A stretch of 59,484 nt of DNA from JBBRCE01 sp038205115 (GTDB taxonomy: Bacteria > Planctomycetota > Planctomycetia > Pirellulales > JBBRCE01). Below, piece by piece: positions 25,852 to 34,868 of the stretch (its first letter is position 1; the number at the start of each line of letters is the position of its first letter). The stretch spans positions 1 to 59,484 of the forward strand of contig JBBRCE010000031.1 of NCBI GenBank assembly GCA_038205115.1, read 5' to 3'. The notes under the pieces are model-generated. The model was not told the DNA's origin and did not search any database. It was given only the letters and a program-made list of their open reading frames with translations. The position numbers and the translations under genes are program-made.

Positions 25852-26832
25852 ATGCGTTTGATCCACCGCCGATTTCTTTTTGTGGCCGGAGTGGCGTGCG
25901 CGCTACTTTGTAGCTACGGCACCGCCAATGCGCAACCGGGCGTTCCCGGAGCGTTTGGCACATTCCCCGTACTTTCCGGTGGCAGTTACGCGGGCATCTC
26001 CTTTGGTAATTCGCAGCTTTACGGTGGCGACACCAGCGGCGGCACCATCAACACCGTACCTTCGGGCAGCAACGGTCTGAATTCCGTTGCGTCCATTCTA
26101 ATGGGCACCAACACGGGTCCCGACCGTACCGTCACGTTCAGTTGGCGTTCTCGCGCCGTGAACGAGACTTATCCGTTTACCGACCCCAGCAATCCCAATT
26201 CGCCGCTCGGATATGGCGAGGCCGAAAACGGGCTGTTTAGCGATGTCATCACAATTACCGGCATGGGCAACAAACCAGATGGCACCGGCACATCTGACGC
26301 ATTTGTGTTGCAACTGTCTTACAGCGAGAATGCGTATATCGGCACCATTCATGGCACGAATCCCAACAATGGCGATTCGCCGTTTACCATCCACGCTCCG
26401 TTTAATAATGCGGCAACCGGCTATCCCTATTCGCAACTGATTCAGGATCAGGAAATCGAACTTTGGTGGCTCAACCCAGATGGTAAAGGTCCGGGCACGC
26501 CGGGTTGGCGGCCCTCGACCGATGGCGACAGCGCTATTGGCGGCCAAGCCGTGAACAATTACCACAGCGCTTTTGGCGGCAATGCGGTTGGCTCGTTCGA
26601 TTCGTTTAAAGCACAATACGGTGTTACGCCGAGCAATCTCAATAACTTCCTTGGCGCCAATGGCGTGGACGACACCAACCATGTCGTTTGGGCGGTGGTC
26701 AATCACAACAGTTCGTTCGCCGTGGCACCAGAACCGCCAGCGAGTGTTCTGGCCGGTTCGATGGCATTGATTCTGGGCGGGTATGCTTTCGTCCGTCGGA
26801 ATCGCAGGCAAATCCTGTCGCAGCAGGCGTAA
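25852..26832 (+). CDS. Secreted PEP-CTERM-type protein
   Basis: 326 aa from ATG 25852 (GGGAG upstream; an in-frame start at 25786 overlaps the promoter region). Signal peptide RRFLFVAGVACALLCSYGTANA. The mature body is Gly/Asn/Ser-rich and beta-like, with no cysteine-based or catalytic motif. The C-terminus is a sorting signal: APEPPASVLAGSMALILGGY followed by the basic tail RRNRR, the PEP-CTERM layout recognised by exosortase. The protein should be processed at PEP and released or anchored at the surface. No exosortase is in the window. Confidence 0.85.
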   Translation: MRLIHRRFLFVAGVACALLCSYGTANAQPGVPGAFGTFPVLSGGSYAGISFGNSQLYGGDTSGGTINTVPSGSNGLNSVASILMGTNTGPDRTVTFSWRSRAVNETYPFTDPSNPNSPLGYGEAENGLFSDVITITGMGNKPDGTGTSDAFVLQLSYSENAYIGTIHGTNPNNGDSPFTIHAPFNNAATGYPYSQLIQDQEIELWWLNPDGKGPGTPGWRPSTDGDSAIGGQAVNNYHSAFGGNAVGSFDSFKAQYGVTPSNLNNFLGANGVDDTNHVVWAVVNHNSSFAVAPEPPASVLAGSMALILGGYAFVRRNRRQILSQQA

Positions 26833-27047
26833 AGGCTCGGCCAAAGTTTTGGCCAATCGGCGGAGCGCGGATCGCAATTTTGGATCGATTTTAAACTCCT
26901 CTTGGCCAATCTGGCCGCCGGAACGGCTTGCGCTCTGTTAATTAAAAAACGCTCTGAGTAAGATAGCAAATTGGTTTTGGCCCACGCTATCACCGCGAGG
27001 CGGCCGATCGATCCGACCAATTCTGGCTTGAGGTGCGTTGTTTATCC

Positions 27048-28376
27048 ATGAGTTCAGCAACTGGCAATTGGAGCGAGAGTCTTGAACATGCCGTGCTAAG
27101 CGACATCGGCATGCGGCGGTCGAACAATCAGGATTCGTACGCGGTTGCGTTGGCGGCCGACGAAAATAACTGGCAACAACGCGGACATGTGTTTGTCGTA
27201 GCCGACGGCATGGGCGCTCACGCGGCCGGCGAATTGGCCAGCAAGATCGCCGCCGATGGCATTCCGCATTCGTATCACAAGCTGGCTGCGCTTTCGCCGC
27301 CGGATGCACTGCGAAAATCCATCGAAACCGCCAACCGCCAAATCCATGAACGCGGCCAGTCCAGCCCTGATTTTCACGGCATGGGCACCACTTGCAGCGT
27401 CCTGGTATTGCTACCGCATGGCGCCGTGGTCGGCCACGTGGGCGATAGTCGCGTGTATCGGCTGCGGGATCAGCACCTTGAGCAACTCACCTTCGATCAC
27501 AGCCTGGTTTGGGAGATGACAGCGTCCGGTCAATTGACCGAAGACGCCATCCAAGGCTTCGTTCGCAAAAACATCATCACACGCTCGCTCGGACCGCATG
27601 GCAAAGTGCAGGTCGATCTCGAAGGTCCGTTTGCGCTTGAGCAAGGCGATACGTTTCTGCTCTGCAGCGACGGGCTCAGCGGACAAGTCACCGACGAAGA
27701 GATGGGCGTGCTGATGGGCTGCTTGCCGCCGGGCGATGCCGTTCGCGTGCTCATTGATATCGCCAACCTTCGTGGCGGTCCGGACAACATCACTGTGATC
27801 ATTGCCCGCGTGAAAGGTCAAGAGATCACCACGGCGGCCGCAAATCCAGCCGAACCGTTGCGCGTTTCCGCGGAAAGTCCGGCCGATGTGCAACCGAAGT
27901 CGGGCGCGCATCCAGCGTTTTGGATTTTGGCCGGTGTGCTACTGGTGATTGCGGTCGTGCTGGCGGCGCTTGGCATGTTGATTCCGGCTGCCGGAACGCT
28001 TGTCGGGGCGCTGCTGATCGGCGGCATTGGTGCCATGCAGCAGTTTGGCAATGGCGGTCAGGTTGGCGCGGCGATGCATCCCGGCGCAATGCTCGGCGCA
28101 GGTCCGCACACCAACACGCCATCGGTGGCCAACGAAAAAATGGTCAAAGTGCTAGCCGACCTGGTCGATCAGCTCCGCGACGCGGCCACCAGTGGCAAAT
28201 TCAATTTGGATTGGACGCGATTCGACACCTATCGAAAGCGATCCGCCGCGGCCGCCGCCAAAAGAGATTATCCCCTGGCGGTGGTCGAGTACAGCCGCGC
28301 GTTGCGATTCATGATGAGCGAACTTCGCAACCAAGCGGTTAAACGCCCCAAGCCCAGCGATTCGGACGTGCTCTGA
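27048..28376 (+). CDS. PP2C-type Ser/Thr phosphatase with membrane hairpin
   Basis: 442 aa from ATG 27048 (a GTG five codons upstream is less likely). Residues 10-260 form a PP2C/PPM phosphatase with metal ligands in NNQDSY (Asp29) and VADGMGAHAAGE (Asp53), followed by MGTTCSVLVL, GDSRVYRLR, LCSDGLSGQVTDEEM and GGPDNITVI. After a linker, two adjacent hydrophobic helices (about 286-328) form a membrane hairpin. A ~90-residue soluble tail has helix repeats (KVLADLVDQLRD; AKRDYPLAVVEYSRALRFMM) resembling a TPR-like fold. Likely removes phosphate from Hanks-type kinase targets; no kinase is nearby. Confidence 0.9.
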   Translation: MSSATGNWSESLEHAVLSDIGMRRSNNQDSYAVALAADENNWQQRGHVFVVADGMGAHAAGELASKIAADGIPHSYHKLAALSPPDALRKSIETANRQIHERGQSSPDFHGMGTTCSVLVLLPHGAVVGHVGDSRVYRLRDQHLEQLTFDHSLVWEMTASGQLTEDAIQGFVRKNIITRSLGPHGKVQVDLEGPFALEQGDTFLLCSDGLSGQVTDEEMGVLMGCLPPGDAVRVLIDIANLRGGPDNITVIIARVKGQEITTAAANPAEPLRVSAESPADVQPKSGAHPAFWILAGVLLVIAVVLAALGMLIPAAGTLVGALLIGGIGAMQQFGNGGQVGAAMHPGAMLGAGPHTNTPSVANEKMVKVLADLVDQLRDAATSGKFNLDWTRFDTYRKRSAAAAAKRDYPLAVVEYSRALRFMMSELRNQAVKRPKPSDSDVL

Positions 28377-28448
28377 TCGGTACGCGTCGCGCCGGACGGT
28401 CGGCCTGCCCAAACGCGGCTCGAACGAACGACTCGTTGGTGCGGATGT

Positions 28449-29927
28449 TCAAGCCGCTCGTAGGGAATGTTGCGCCGGCCGGTCGGACGACTGCTTTTGC
28501 GGCTGAACGGCGGGCTCGGCTTGCTTGCTGGCAAGGTTCGCACGGTAAATGGTGACGACGGTCGCTACGGCAAACCAGGCTGAAATGCCCATACCGAGCA
28601 ACCCTGCGCGGCCCGTCCAATCGAGCAGCAGGTAATGCGCCAGAACCAACGTCAGCGGCGTGGCGGCAAAAAGTCGAGTTGACCAGCCGCGGCGTTGCCA
28701 GTCCAGCAAGGCCGGCGCGAGCAGCGCCGCCGGCAGCAGGAGCGTGTAGTGGTGGCCCCAAGACAGCGGCGAGACCACCAGCGTTGCCAGGCAAGACAGC
28801 GCGAACGCCACGGCTAGAAATCGCGGATCGCTGGCGCGGCAGGCGGCCCATATTGCTCCAGCTAATAGTGCTGACAGTAGCAATTTCGTTGCGAGCATTG
28901 TAAACGTGAATGCCGCCGAGTCCAACGGAAATTTCACGTCGCGCGACTTGGAGATATCGTCCAGCAGCATGTCGTCCGGTCCTTCGCCGATCGCGGCAGC
29001 CAGCCAGTTGCCGCCGCGGTATGCCGCGTTGCTCAGCGATTGGTTGCGAATGCCGCGCGGATTGAAATCGTTATCCGTGCCGATGTTCTGATTGGTCACC
29101 ACTCGCGACACCCACATGTGCAGATGCGATACATTCGCCGCCGGTCCAACCAGCAAGCTCGGAATCAGGACGAATCCCAATAGCAATCCCAGCGCCGTGG
29201 CCAGCGCCGCCCGCCGTGCATACCGTAAATCGATAGCCAGCGGGCCTCGCGGCCGCGACACTTGCGATTTGCGGGCGTGCAGAAATTGCTGGCGAATGGC
29301 GATGCCAAACAGCATGCTCAGCAGGCATAATGTCGGGAGTAGTGGCGTAAGTTTCAGCGTTACGGCCGCCGCCAACGAAAAGCCACCGAGCCAAACTGCC
29401 GCCCGCGTGCGTGTGACTACCATCAAGCGGAAACCCAGCAATAACAGGTACAAGACCTGCACGCCCACTTGGCCGCGTTGCAGGCAATTGAGTACCGGCA
29501 ATGCCACGGTGGCGGCTGCCAGCCAACCCATCCAAGCAGGCAACGCGCGGTCCGCTTTAGAGTCCCAGAATACGGCGATTTTTTGGCATTCGCGCCAGCA
29601 TCCCCAGGCGGTAAGCACGCTAAAGAAAAACCAACAGACGGCCTGCCACTGCGGGGCCAGATGCGACAGCGGCGCCACGAGAATCGCGAACATCGGCGGG
29701 TAGAGGTAGTGCCAGCCGCGTGGGCTGGCCACGGCGTACGGGTCGCGGCCATCGAAAAATGCCGCCCCGGCTTCAGTGTAAACGGTGAAGTCGCTTTTGT
29801 GCGCGCTGGGATCGTCCGGATCGACGCGCGCCCGATTTCGAACATCGGTCAGTCCCCAGACGATCGACGCCAGCACCAGCGCCGCGGCCAATCGTTGTCC
29901 GCGATCTTTCAGCAATGAGCCGAACAT
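28449..29927 (-). CDS. GT87-like (DUF2029) membrane glycosyltransferase
   Basis: 492 aa, ATG 29927. About ten hydrophobic helices. The first periplasmic loop carries the acidic DFTVYTEAGAAFFDGRDPYA motif and YPPMFAILVAPL; further on are RGQVGVQVLYLLLLGFRL, AAVTLKLTPLLPTL and SPLSWGHHYTLLLPAALL. This is the pattern of DUF2029/GT87 polyprenyl-phosphomannose-dependent transferases, a GT-C fold with a catalytic Asp in the first loop. Substrate unknown. Eleven nucleotides separate it from the upstream secreted protein, so they form an operon. Confidence 0.85.
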   Translation of the reverse strand: MFGSLLKDRGQRLAAALVLASIVWGLTDVRNRARVDPDDPSAHKSDFTVYTEAGAAFFDGRDPYAVASPRGWHYLYPPMFAILVAPLSHLAPQWQAVCWFFFSVLTAWGCWRECQKIAVFWDSKADRALPAWMGWLAAATVALPVLNCLQRGQVGVQVLYLLLLGFRLMVVTRTRAAVWLGGFSLAAAVTLKLTPLLPTLCLLSMLFGIAIRQQFLHARKSQVSRPRGPLAIDLRYARRAALATALGLLLGFVLIPSLLVGPAANVSHLHMWVSRVVTNQNIGTDNDFNPRGIRNQSLSNAAYRGGNWLAAAIGEGPDDMLLDDISKSRDVKFPLDSAAFTFTMLATKLLLSALLAGAIWAACRASDPRFLAVAFALSCLATLVVSPLSWGHHYTLLLPAALLAPALLDWQRRGWSTRLFAATPLTLVLAHYLLLDWTGRAGLLGMGISAWFAVATVVTIYRANLASKQAEPAVQPQKQSSDRPAQHSLRAA

Positions 29928-29938
29928 CGGTGGGTTTC

Positions 29939-30793
29939 CTATTTGATCCGCATCAGGGTGATTTCTTCTTCATCGTCGTCATTGTCTTCTTCCATCTCCA
30001 CCAGCAGATGGCCTGTGGCGTCAAAGCTCACGCTCCAGGTTTCCGGAACGTGCGTGCCGTCAGGCGTGAACGCGACTTCTTCGCGCCCGGTGACTCGAAA
30101 CGCGCCTGCCGAGCGTTCGCGTTTGCCAGCCGAAAACGAATAGCTCGCGCGACCGTTGGCTTCGAACATCACGGTGCAAATTCCGTCTTCGTGGGATTGG
30201 CCCTGCCAAATGCCAACGAGCGTTGGCGCTGCCGCAGCGGCCCCGCCGGGCGGCGGTTGCTGCCGCGACATTGTGCCCAGTGGCGTTGTGCCCAGTGGCG
30301 TTGTGCCCAGTTGCGAATTCGCAGCGCCCTGGCGAAGCGCCAGATTCGTGTTTTGCCCCGGCGGTGGCACGACATATTGCGGCGGTGCATACGGGGCCGA
30401 CGGATACTGTGGGGTTTGATATTGCGGAGCCTGGTACTGTGGCGGCGCATATTGAGGTTGTGAATACTGCGGCGGCATAGATTGCGGCGCGCCGGTTTGC
30501 GCGGGCGCGAATGTGCTTGACTGCGTGGGAGACTGTGGGCCACTGGCCGCTTGTGGCAGATTCGGATATTGCGGCGGAGCATTAAACTGTGCTGGCAAGG
30601 CCGGCGCACGATCGGCCGCATCGCGCGAAGTGGCCCATTGTCGCGCCTGCGGCGGATTGTTCGACGCGTTCGCCGGCGGCAGATATCCGGGCGATTGCGC
30701 CGGCAGCGGTTGCGCATCGACCAACGCAAACGCAAAAACCGGCATCCAAACGCCGGTCAACAAACCACGCAGCCAAGAATTGCGTCGATTCAT
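29939..30793 (-). CDS. Secreted Pro/Gln/Tyr-rich protein with C-terminal beta domain
   Basis: 284 aa from ATG 30793 (the frame opens at 30871). Signal peptide SWLRGLLTGVWMPVFAFALVDA. Then ~160 residues of low complexity: PQY repeats (PPQYQAPQYQTPQYPSAPY) and a TTPLG repeat encoded by a 15-bp DNA repeat. The last ~90 residues are a compact lipocalin-like beta domain (LVGIWQGQSHEDGICTVMFE), ending in an acidic run (EMEEDNDDDEEEI). Probably extracellular. First gene of the operon with the GT87-like transferase. Function unknown. Confidence 0.75.
   Translation of the reverse strand: MNRRNSWLRGLLTGVWMPVFAFALVDAQPLPAQSPGYLPPANASNNPPQARQWATSRDAADRAPALPAQFNAPPQYPNLPQAASGPQSPTQSSTFAPAQTGAPQSMPPQYSQPQYAPPQYQAPQYQTPQYPSAPYAPPQYVVPPPGQNTNLALRQGAANSQLGTTPLGTTPLGTMSRQQPPPGGAAAAAPTLVGIWQGQSHEDGICTVMFEANGRASYSFSAGKRERSAGAFRVTGREEVAFTPDGTHVPETWSVSFDATGHLLVEMEEDNDDDEEEITLMRIK
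30271..30315. repeat. 15-bp tandem repeat, three copies
   Basis: Unit TTGTGCCCAGTGGCG in tandem; the third copy has one mismatch. In frame inside the Pro/Gln/Tyr-rich gene, encoding the TTPLG repeat. Likely to vary in copy number by slippage. Confidence 0.9.
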
Positions 30794-30953
30794 CTGCTCT
30801 GTGCTCTGAGTTACAATGGAATGATCCAGCGGCGGGGCAGTACTGTATGAGAAATTCAACGGCCGCGTCAATGCGGGCTCGCTTACCGGCCAACGCAGTT
30901 TTCGCCAATGGCGGCGAACCGCGTCCCAATTCCATTGCTAGCAATGCCAACTC

Positions 30954-31967
30954 ATGACTGAACAACCACGCGAGCCGGCCGGTTTTCCTGAAACTCGATT
31001 GCGACGGCTTCGCTATCATCCGCAGGTGCGAGCCCTGGTGCGCGAAACGCGGCTCACGCCGGGCAATTTCGTGCTGCCAGTGTTCGTACGCTCCGGAAAA
31101 AATCTTCGCCGCGAGATCAGTTCGATGCCGGGGCATTGTCAGCTCTCGCCCGATCTGATTGCCGCCGAAGCCGAGCAGGCGGCGGCGTTGGGGCTCGGCG
31201 GCATCATTCTGTTTGGCATTCCCGATCATAAAGACGCCACCGGCAGCGACGCCTACAACCACGACGGCATCATTCAGCAAGGCATCCGCGCGGCCCGGCA
31301 AGCCGCGCCGCACTTGTTGATCGTCACCGACCTCTGCTGCTGCGAATACACAGATCACGGACACTGCGGTATCGTAAATCAAATCACCGGGCGAACCGAT
31401 GTCGACAACGACGCCACGCTGGAGCTGCTGGCCCGGCAGGCCGTCAGTCATGCGCAAGCCGGCGCCGATATGGTTGCGCCCAGCGGAATGATGGACGGCA
31501 TGGTCCGTGCCATCCGTGGCGGGTTGGATGCGGCGCAATTCACGCACGTGCCAATCATGAGCTACGCAGCCAAGTACGCCAGCGCGTTTTATGGACCGTT
31601 TCGCGAAGCGGCCGAAAGCACGCCGCAGTTTGGCGACCGGCGCGGCTATCAAATGGATCCGGCCGCCAGTGCCGATCAGGCGCTGCGAGAAGTGGAACTC
31701 GATCTGGCCGAAGGCGCCGATCTGATCATGGTTAAGCCGGCGCTGGCCTATTTGGATATTCTCCGCAACGTTGCCCAGCAATTTCCCGGCGTGCCGCTGG
31801 CCGCCTACTGCGTTTCGGGCGAATACAGCATGGTCAAAGCGGCGGCCGCCAACGGTTGGCTGGACGAGCGTAGCACGGCGCTAGAAATTCTCACTGCCAT
31901 CCGCCGCGCCGGCGCGAACATCATTCTGACCTACTGGGCCAAAGACGCCGCACGCTGGTTGGCATAG
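30954..31967 (+). CDS. hemB: Delta-aminolevulinic acid dehydratase (porphobilinogen synthase)
   Basis: 337 aa. Condenses two 5-aminolevulinate to porphobilinogen in heme and corrinoid synthesis. Zinc ligands DLCCCEYTDHGHCG (Cys128, Cys130, Cys138) show the Zn-dependent catalytic-site type. The two substrate Schiff-base lysines are Lys207 (SYAAKYASAFYGPFREA) and Lys261 (IMVKPALAYLD). APSGMMDGMV is also present. Full length, cytosolic. Divergent from the Pro/Gln/Tyr-rich gene; no other heme gene nearby. Confidence 0.97.
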   Translation: MTEQPREPAGFPETRLRRLRYHPQVRALVRETRLTPGNFVLPVFVRSGKNLRREISSMPGHCQLSPDLIAAEAEQAAALGLGGIILFGIPDHKDATGSDAYNHDGIIQQGIRAARQAAPHLLIVTDLCCCEYTDHGHCGIVNQITGRTDVDNDATLELLARQAVSHAQAGADMVAPSGMMDGMVRAIRGGLDAAQFTHVPIMSYAAKYASAFYGPFREAAESTPQFGDRRGYQMDPAASADQALREVELDLAEGADLIMVKPALAYLDILRNVAQQFPGVPLAAYCVSGEYSMVKAAAANGWLDERSTALEILTAIRRAGANIILTYWAKDAARWLA

Positions 31968-32035
31968 CATTTTTGCCGCAGGCTGTGAACTTGCGTCGAG
32001 TTTCGCCGATTGGCTTTTCGTCGCTGCGTATTCTG

Positions 32036-32064
32036 TTGCGCTGCGGACGCAGAATCGTTACATT
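32036..32064 (+). promoter_or_regulatory. Promoter positioned for a leaderless transcript
   Basis: TTGCGC, 17-nt spacer, TACATT (32059-32064). The expected transcription start falls at about 32071, the A of the hydrolase ATG. Confidence 0.5.
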
Positions 32065-32070
32065 AGCGGT

Positions 32071-32928
32071 ATGTCAACCGCCATGCCGCAGCCAATTCAA
32101 AAACGCACAGGGCGCTATTTCATCTGGCGGGTCGCACGGCCGTTTCTGATTGCGCTGGCCATCTTCATTCCAGGCGTTATGTTGTTTGAAGAAAAGCTGA
32201 TTTACTTTCCGTTGCGTTATCCGGCCGGCGAATGGCAGCCCGCCGGCCTGAACTTCGAAGATGCAAACTTCGAAGCGGCGGACGGCGTCAAACTGCACGG
32301 CTGGTTTGTGCCTTGCCAGGGGGCGAAGGCCGTGGTGCTACTGGCGCATGGCAACGCGGGCAATGTGACGAATCGTGCGGAACTGCTGCGGGAATTGCAC
32401 GCAGCCAAGGTGGCCACGCTGGTGTTCGACTATCGCGGTTACGGGCGCAGCGACGATCGCCAGCCCAACGAAGCTGGCATTCTGCAAGATGCCCGCGCGG
32501 CGCGGAGTTGGCTGGCCGAGCGAACCGGCTTGCCGGAAAAGCATTTGGTAATGATGGGCGAATCGCTCGGCGGCGGTGTGGCCGTTGACTTGGCCGCCAA
32601 AGACGGCGCCCGCGGGTTGGTGCTGATCAACACGTTCAGTTCGCTGCCGGATGTGGCGTCGCAGCATTATCCGTTTTTGCCGGCCCGTCTGTTGATGCGT
32701 AATCGCTTGGATTCGGCGTCCAAAATCGGCAGCTTTCACGGCCCGCTGTTGCAAACGCATGGCGACGACGATCACACCGTGCCGTTTTGGAGTGGCGAAA
32801 AATTGTTCGCCGCGGCGAACGAGCCCAAGCAGTTTGTTCGCGTGGCCGGGGGCGATCACAATGACGGCGTCGACGGCGAGTTTTTCGCGGCGCTGAGCAA
32901 ATTTCTCAATCAACTGCCTGCCGAGTAG
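32071..32928 (+). CDS. Membrane-anchored alpha/beta hydrolase (Bem46/ABHD13-like)
   Basis: 285 aa from ATG 32071. One N-terminal transmembrane helix (PFLIALAIFIPGVMLFEE) anchors the enzyme. The alpha/beta hydrolase fold follows: oxyanion loop LLAHGNAGN, FDYRGYGRSD, nucleophile elbow GESLGG, acid in HGDDDHTVPF, and catalytic His in GGDHNDG. Likely a serine esterase or peptidase of the Bem46 type. The promoter places transcription at the start codon and no Shine-Dalgarno is visible. The Rieske gene follows 9 nt downstream. Confidence 0.9.
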   Translation: MSTAMPQPIQKRTGRYFIWRVARPFLIALAIFIPGVMLFEEKLIYFPLRYPAGEWQPAGLNFEDANFEAADGVKLHGWFVPCQGAKAVVLLAHGNAGNVTNRAELLRELHAAKVATLVFDYRGYGRSDDRQPNEAGILQDARAARSWLAERTGLPEKHLVMMGESLGGGVAVDLAAKDGARGLVLINTFSSLPDVASQHYPFLPARLLMRNRLDSASKIGSFHGPLLQTHGDDDHTVPFWSGEKLFAAANEPKQFVRVAGGDHNDGVDGEFFAALSKFLNQLPAE

Positions 32929-32937
32929 GGACCGCCG

Positions 32938-33255
32938 TTGGACACGCCCGATTTCGTCACCGTCGCCAAAGTTGGTAGTATTCCGGAAGGCCAAGGCAAT
33001 ACCTTTGCTGTTGGCGAGCGGCTGGTGGCCGTCTTCAACCGCGGCGGGAATTACTTCGCCATCGACGACCTCTGTCCGCACATGGGCGCATCGTTGGGCG
33101 CGGGCGAGTTGTACGAAGATACCGTGCTGTGCCCCTGGCATGCCTGGCGATTCTGCATCACCGATGGCACCTGGTGCGACAATCCGCGGATCAAGATCGA
33201 CGCCTTCGAAACGCGCATCGTCGGCGACGAAATTCAAGTCCGCGTGCCGGCCTGA
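32938..33255 (+). CDS. Rieske [2Fe-2S] ferredoxin-like protein (NirD-like)
   Basis: 105 aa, TTG start at 32938 with GGGA upstream, 9 nt after the hydrolase. A complete Rieske cluster site: CPHMG (Cys46, His48) and CPWHAW (Cys65, His68). Small soluble Rieske proteins of this kind serve as electron donors to oxygenases or as the NirD-type subunit of a reductase. No oxygenase or nitrite reductase is adjacent, so its partner is unknown. Co-transcribed with the hydrolase by spacing. Confidence 0.92.
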   Translation: MDTPDFVTVAKVGSIPEGQGNTFAVGERLVAVFNRGGNYFAIDDLCPHMGASLGAGELYEDTVLCPWHAWRFCITDGTWCDNPRIKIDAFETRIVGDEIQVRVPA

Positions 33256-33288
33256 TCGGGCCGAAAGGCTGGCGTGTCGCACGAATCA

Positions 33289-34095
33289 CTACGCGGTCGT
33301 GATCCGCAGCAGCTTGGCTTCGGCCAGCGCTTCGAGACGGGGATGCATCACAAAATATTGGCGGCCAGCTTCCACGCGTTGCGGTTGCGGCGTGATGTCG
33401 CCCTGTTGCAGGCCGACGATGCCGCGGACCATGAGTTCGGCCATCAGGCGTTCCATCCGCTGCCGCAGCGTGCGGAAGGTTTCGCCCGGTAGCAGCTTGA
33501 GCGGTTCTTGCAGCAGGATCGGTCCGGTGTCCAAACCTTGATCCATCACGTGCAAGGTTAGTCCGATGCCTTCGTCCGCCAGGCGTTCTTCAACCAACGG
33601 ATATTCCACCACGTCCATGCCGCGATAGCGCGGTAAGATGCCCATATGACAATTGATGACGCCGTGCCGCGGCATTTGTAGCAGTGGCTGACGAATCAAT
33701 CCGCCGCCGGTAAAGGCCATTGCGTCGGCCGCCAAGCTTTGCAAAAACGTCAGTGCCGCGGCGTCGTTCGGATCGTTGGCAACGCGGTAGGCAATGCGGT
33801 GCAACTGGCAAAGATCGCGCAGTGAGTTGCCCGGCAGTTGGCACTCGCGCGCCAGGGCCAGTAAATTTTGCGAACTGGTCTGATCGAAATCGCGTTGCCG
33901 GAGTACGAGTTTGCGGTACGCTTTGCGCAGCAACCGCGCGCCATCTCGCCGAAATTCCGAGCGTACACGCTGCCACGTCCACGGCGTACGAACCAGCACG
34001 CCAACCACGTCGATGCCGGGCGTTTGCTTGAGCAGGTGGGTTACGCATCGCGCGTAGAGGCTGTTACCGATGGGCGCGAGGATGGCAACTCGCAT
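33289..34095 (-). CDS. Formyltransferase-family protein
   Basis: 268 aa from ATG 34095 (the frame opens at 34341 inside the upstream gene). A formyl-THF-dependent transferase fold: GVINCHMGILPRYRGMD holds the Asn and His catalytic pair, and the Asp is in HVMDQGLDTGPILLQ. It lacks the C-terminal tRNA-binding domain of Fmt and differs from PurU (no ACT domain). It is therefore more like sugar-amine or small-molecule formyltransferases, and a role in making N-formyl sugars for surface glycans is possible. It overlaps the upstream gene by 55 nt and is translationally coupled to it. Confidence 0.82.
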   Translation of the reverse strand: MRVAILAPIGNSLYARCVTHLLKQTPGIDVVGVLVRTPWTWQRVRSEFRRDGARLLRKAYRKLVLRQRDFDQTSSQNLLALARECQLPGNSLRDLCQLHRIAYRVANDPNDAAALTFLQSLAADAMAFTGGGLIRQPLLQMPRHGVINCHMGILPRYRGMDVVEYPLVEERLADEGIGLTLHVMDQGLDTGPILLQEPLKLLPGETFRTLRQRMERLMAELMVRGIVGLQQGDITPQPQRVEAGRQYFVMHPRLEALAEAKLLRITTA

Positions 34096-34814
34096 GGCCG
34101 ACTCCAATCCAGAATTGAGTATTCTTGTTCTGCCAGCGCGAGCACCAATCGCGCACCGATCAGCGGATGCACTTGCTGGCCGCGCTGGCCGATTGCCCAA
34201 TCGTTGAGCTTGAGCGCCGCATTTAAAAAGCGAATGTCCTGCGCGCGCCGCGCATGCCGGCTCAGCAGGATCGATACATCGTGGCGCTGCAACCAAATAT
34301 CCTGCTGGCTGTAGAGCGGCGGATCGAACTCCCGCAGGCACGCGTTGCGACGAAGTTCGACGTGCCTTAACATCGCTTCCAGCGCATCACTGGGCGAGAC
34401 TTGCCGGCCGGCGAAAGCTGCCGCGTCGACGGATTCCAATCTGGCTCCGGCGTCGCGCTGGACGACACCACGATTCACTAATTGCTGATTCGGCAATTGC
34501 GTGAGCCAGCGGGTCGCCTCGGCCACGGCCTGCTTGTCAGCGCCCGTCGGCCGTGTCCGCGGCGCGTCGGGCAGCGACAATAATTCCACGCCGGTCCAAC
34601 CTGCCATGCCGGGAATCTGTTGCATCAGCCGGGCCGCGTTGCGGAGGTCACGGCGAATTGTCGGGTTGGACGCCACGGCCGCATGTTCTTCGGCCAGCGT
34701 TTGAAAGCGATTGCGTAGATATTGCTGGGCGGTCTGCTCGCTGGAGGTTTGCTCCAACCAGCCGCAGATCATTCGCAGAATTCGATTTGCAATCGCGCCC
34801 ATGTTGCTGTCCAC
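34041..34814 (-). CDS. Hypothetical protein coupled to the formyltransferase
   Basis: 257 aa (a second ATG four codons in is possible). Soluble and helix-rich, with no signal peptide. Contains LEQTSSEQTAQQYLRNRFQTL, YSQQDIWLQRHDVSILLSRH and FLNAALKLNDWAIGQRGQQV; regularly spaced Leu, Arg and Gln suggest an all-alpha fold. Its 3' end overlaps the formyltransferase by 55 nt, a tight link that implies a joint role. No family recognised. Confidence 0.68.
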   Translation of the reverse strand: MDSNMGAIANRILRMICGWLEQTSSEQTAQQYLRNRFQTLAEEHAAVASNPTIRRDLRNAARLMQQIPGMAGWTGVELLSLPDAPRTRPTGADKQAVAEATRWLTQLPNQQLVNRGVVQRDAGARLESVDAAAFAGRQVSPSDALEAMLRHVELRRNACLREFDPPLYSQQDIWLQRHDVSILLSRHARRAQDIRFLNAALKLNDWAIGQRGQQVHPLIGARLVLALAEQEYSILDWSRPCELPSSRPSVTASTRDA

Positions 34815-34868
34815 TAAAACGTCGTTACCGCGATTGGTCGGATTTGCGCGAGCGCTCGTTCGTCGCTT

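Noticed and set aside
30271..30315. Repeats as a CRISPR array
   Set aside because: Units are directly adjacent without spacers and lie in frame in a coding region; no cas genes in the window.
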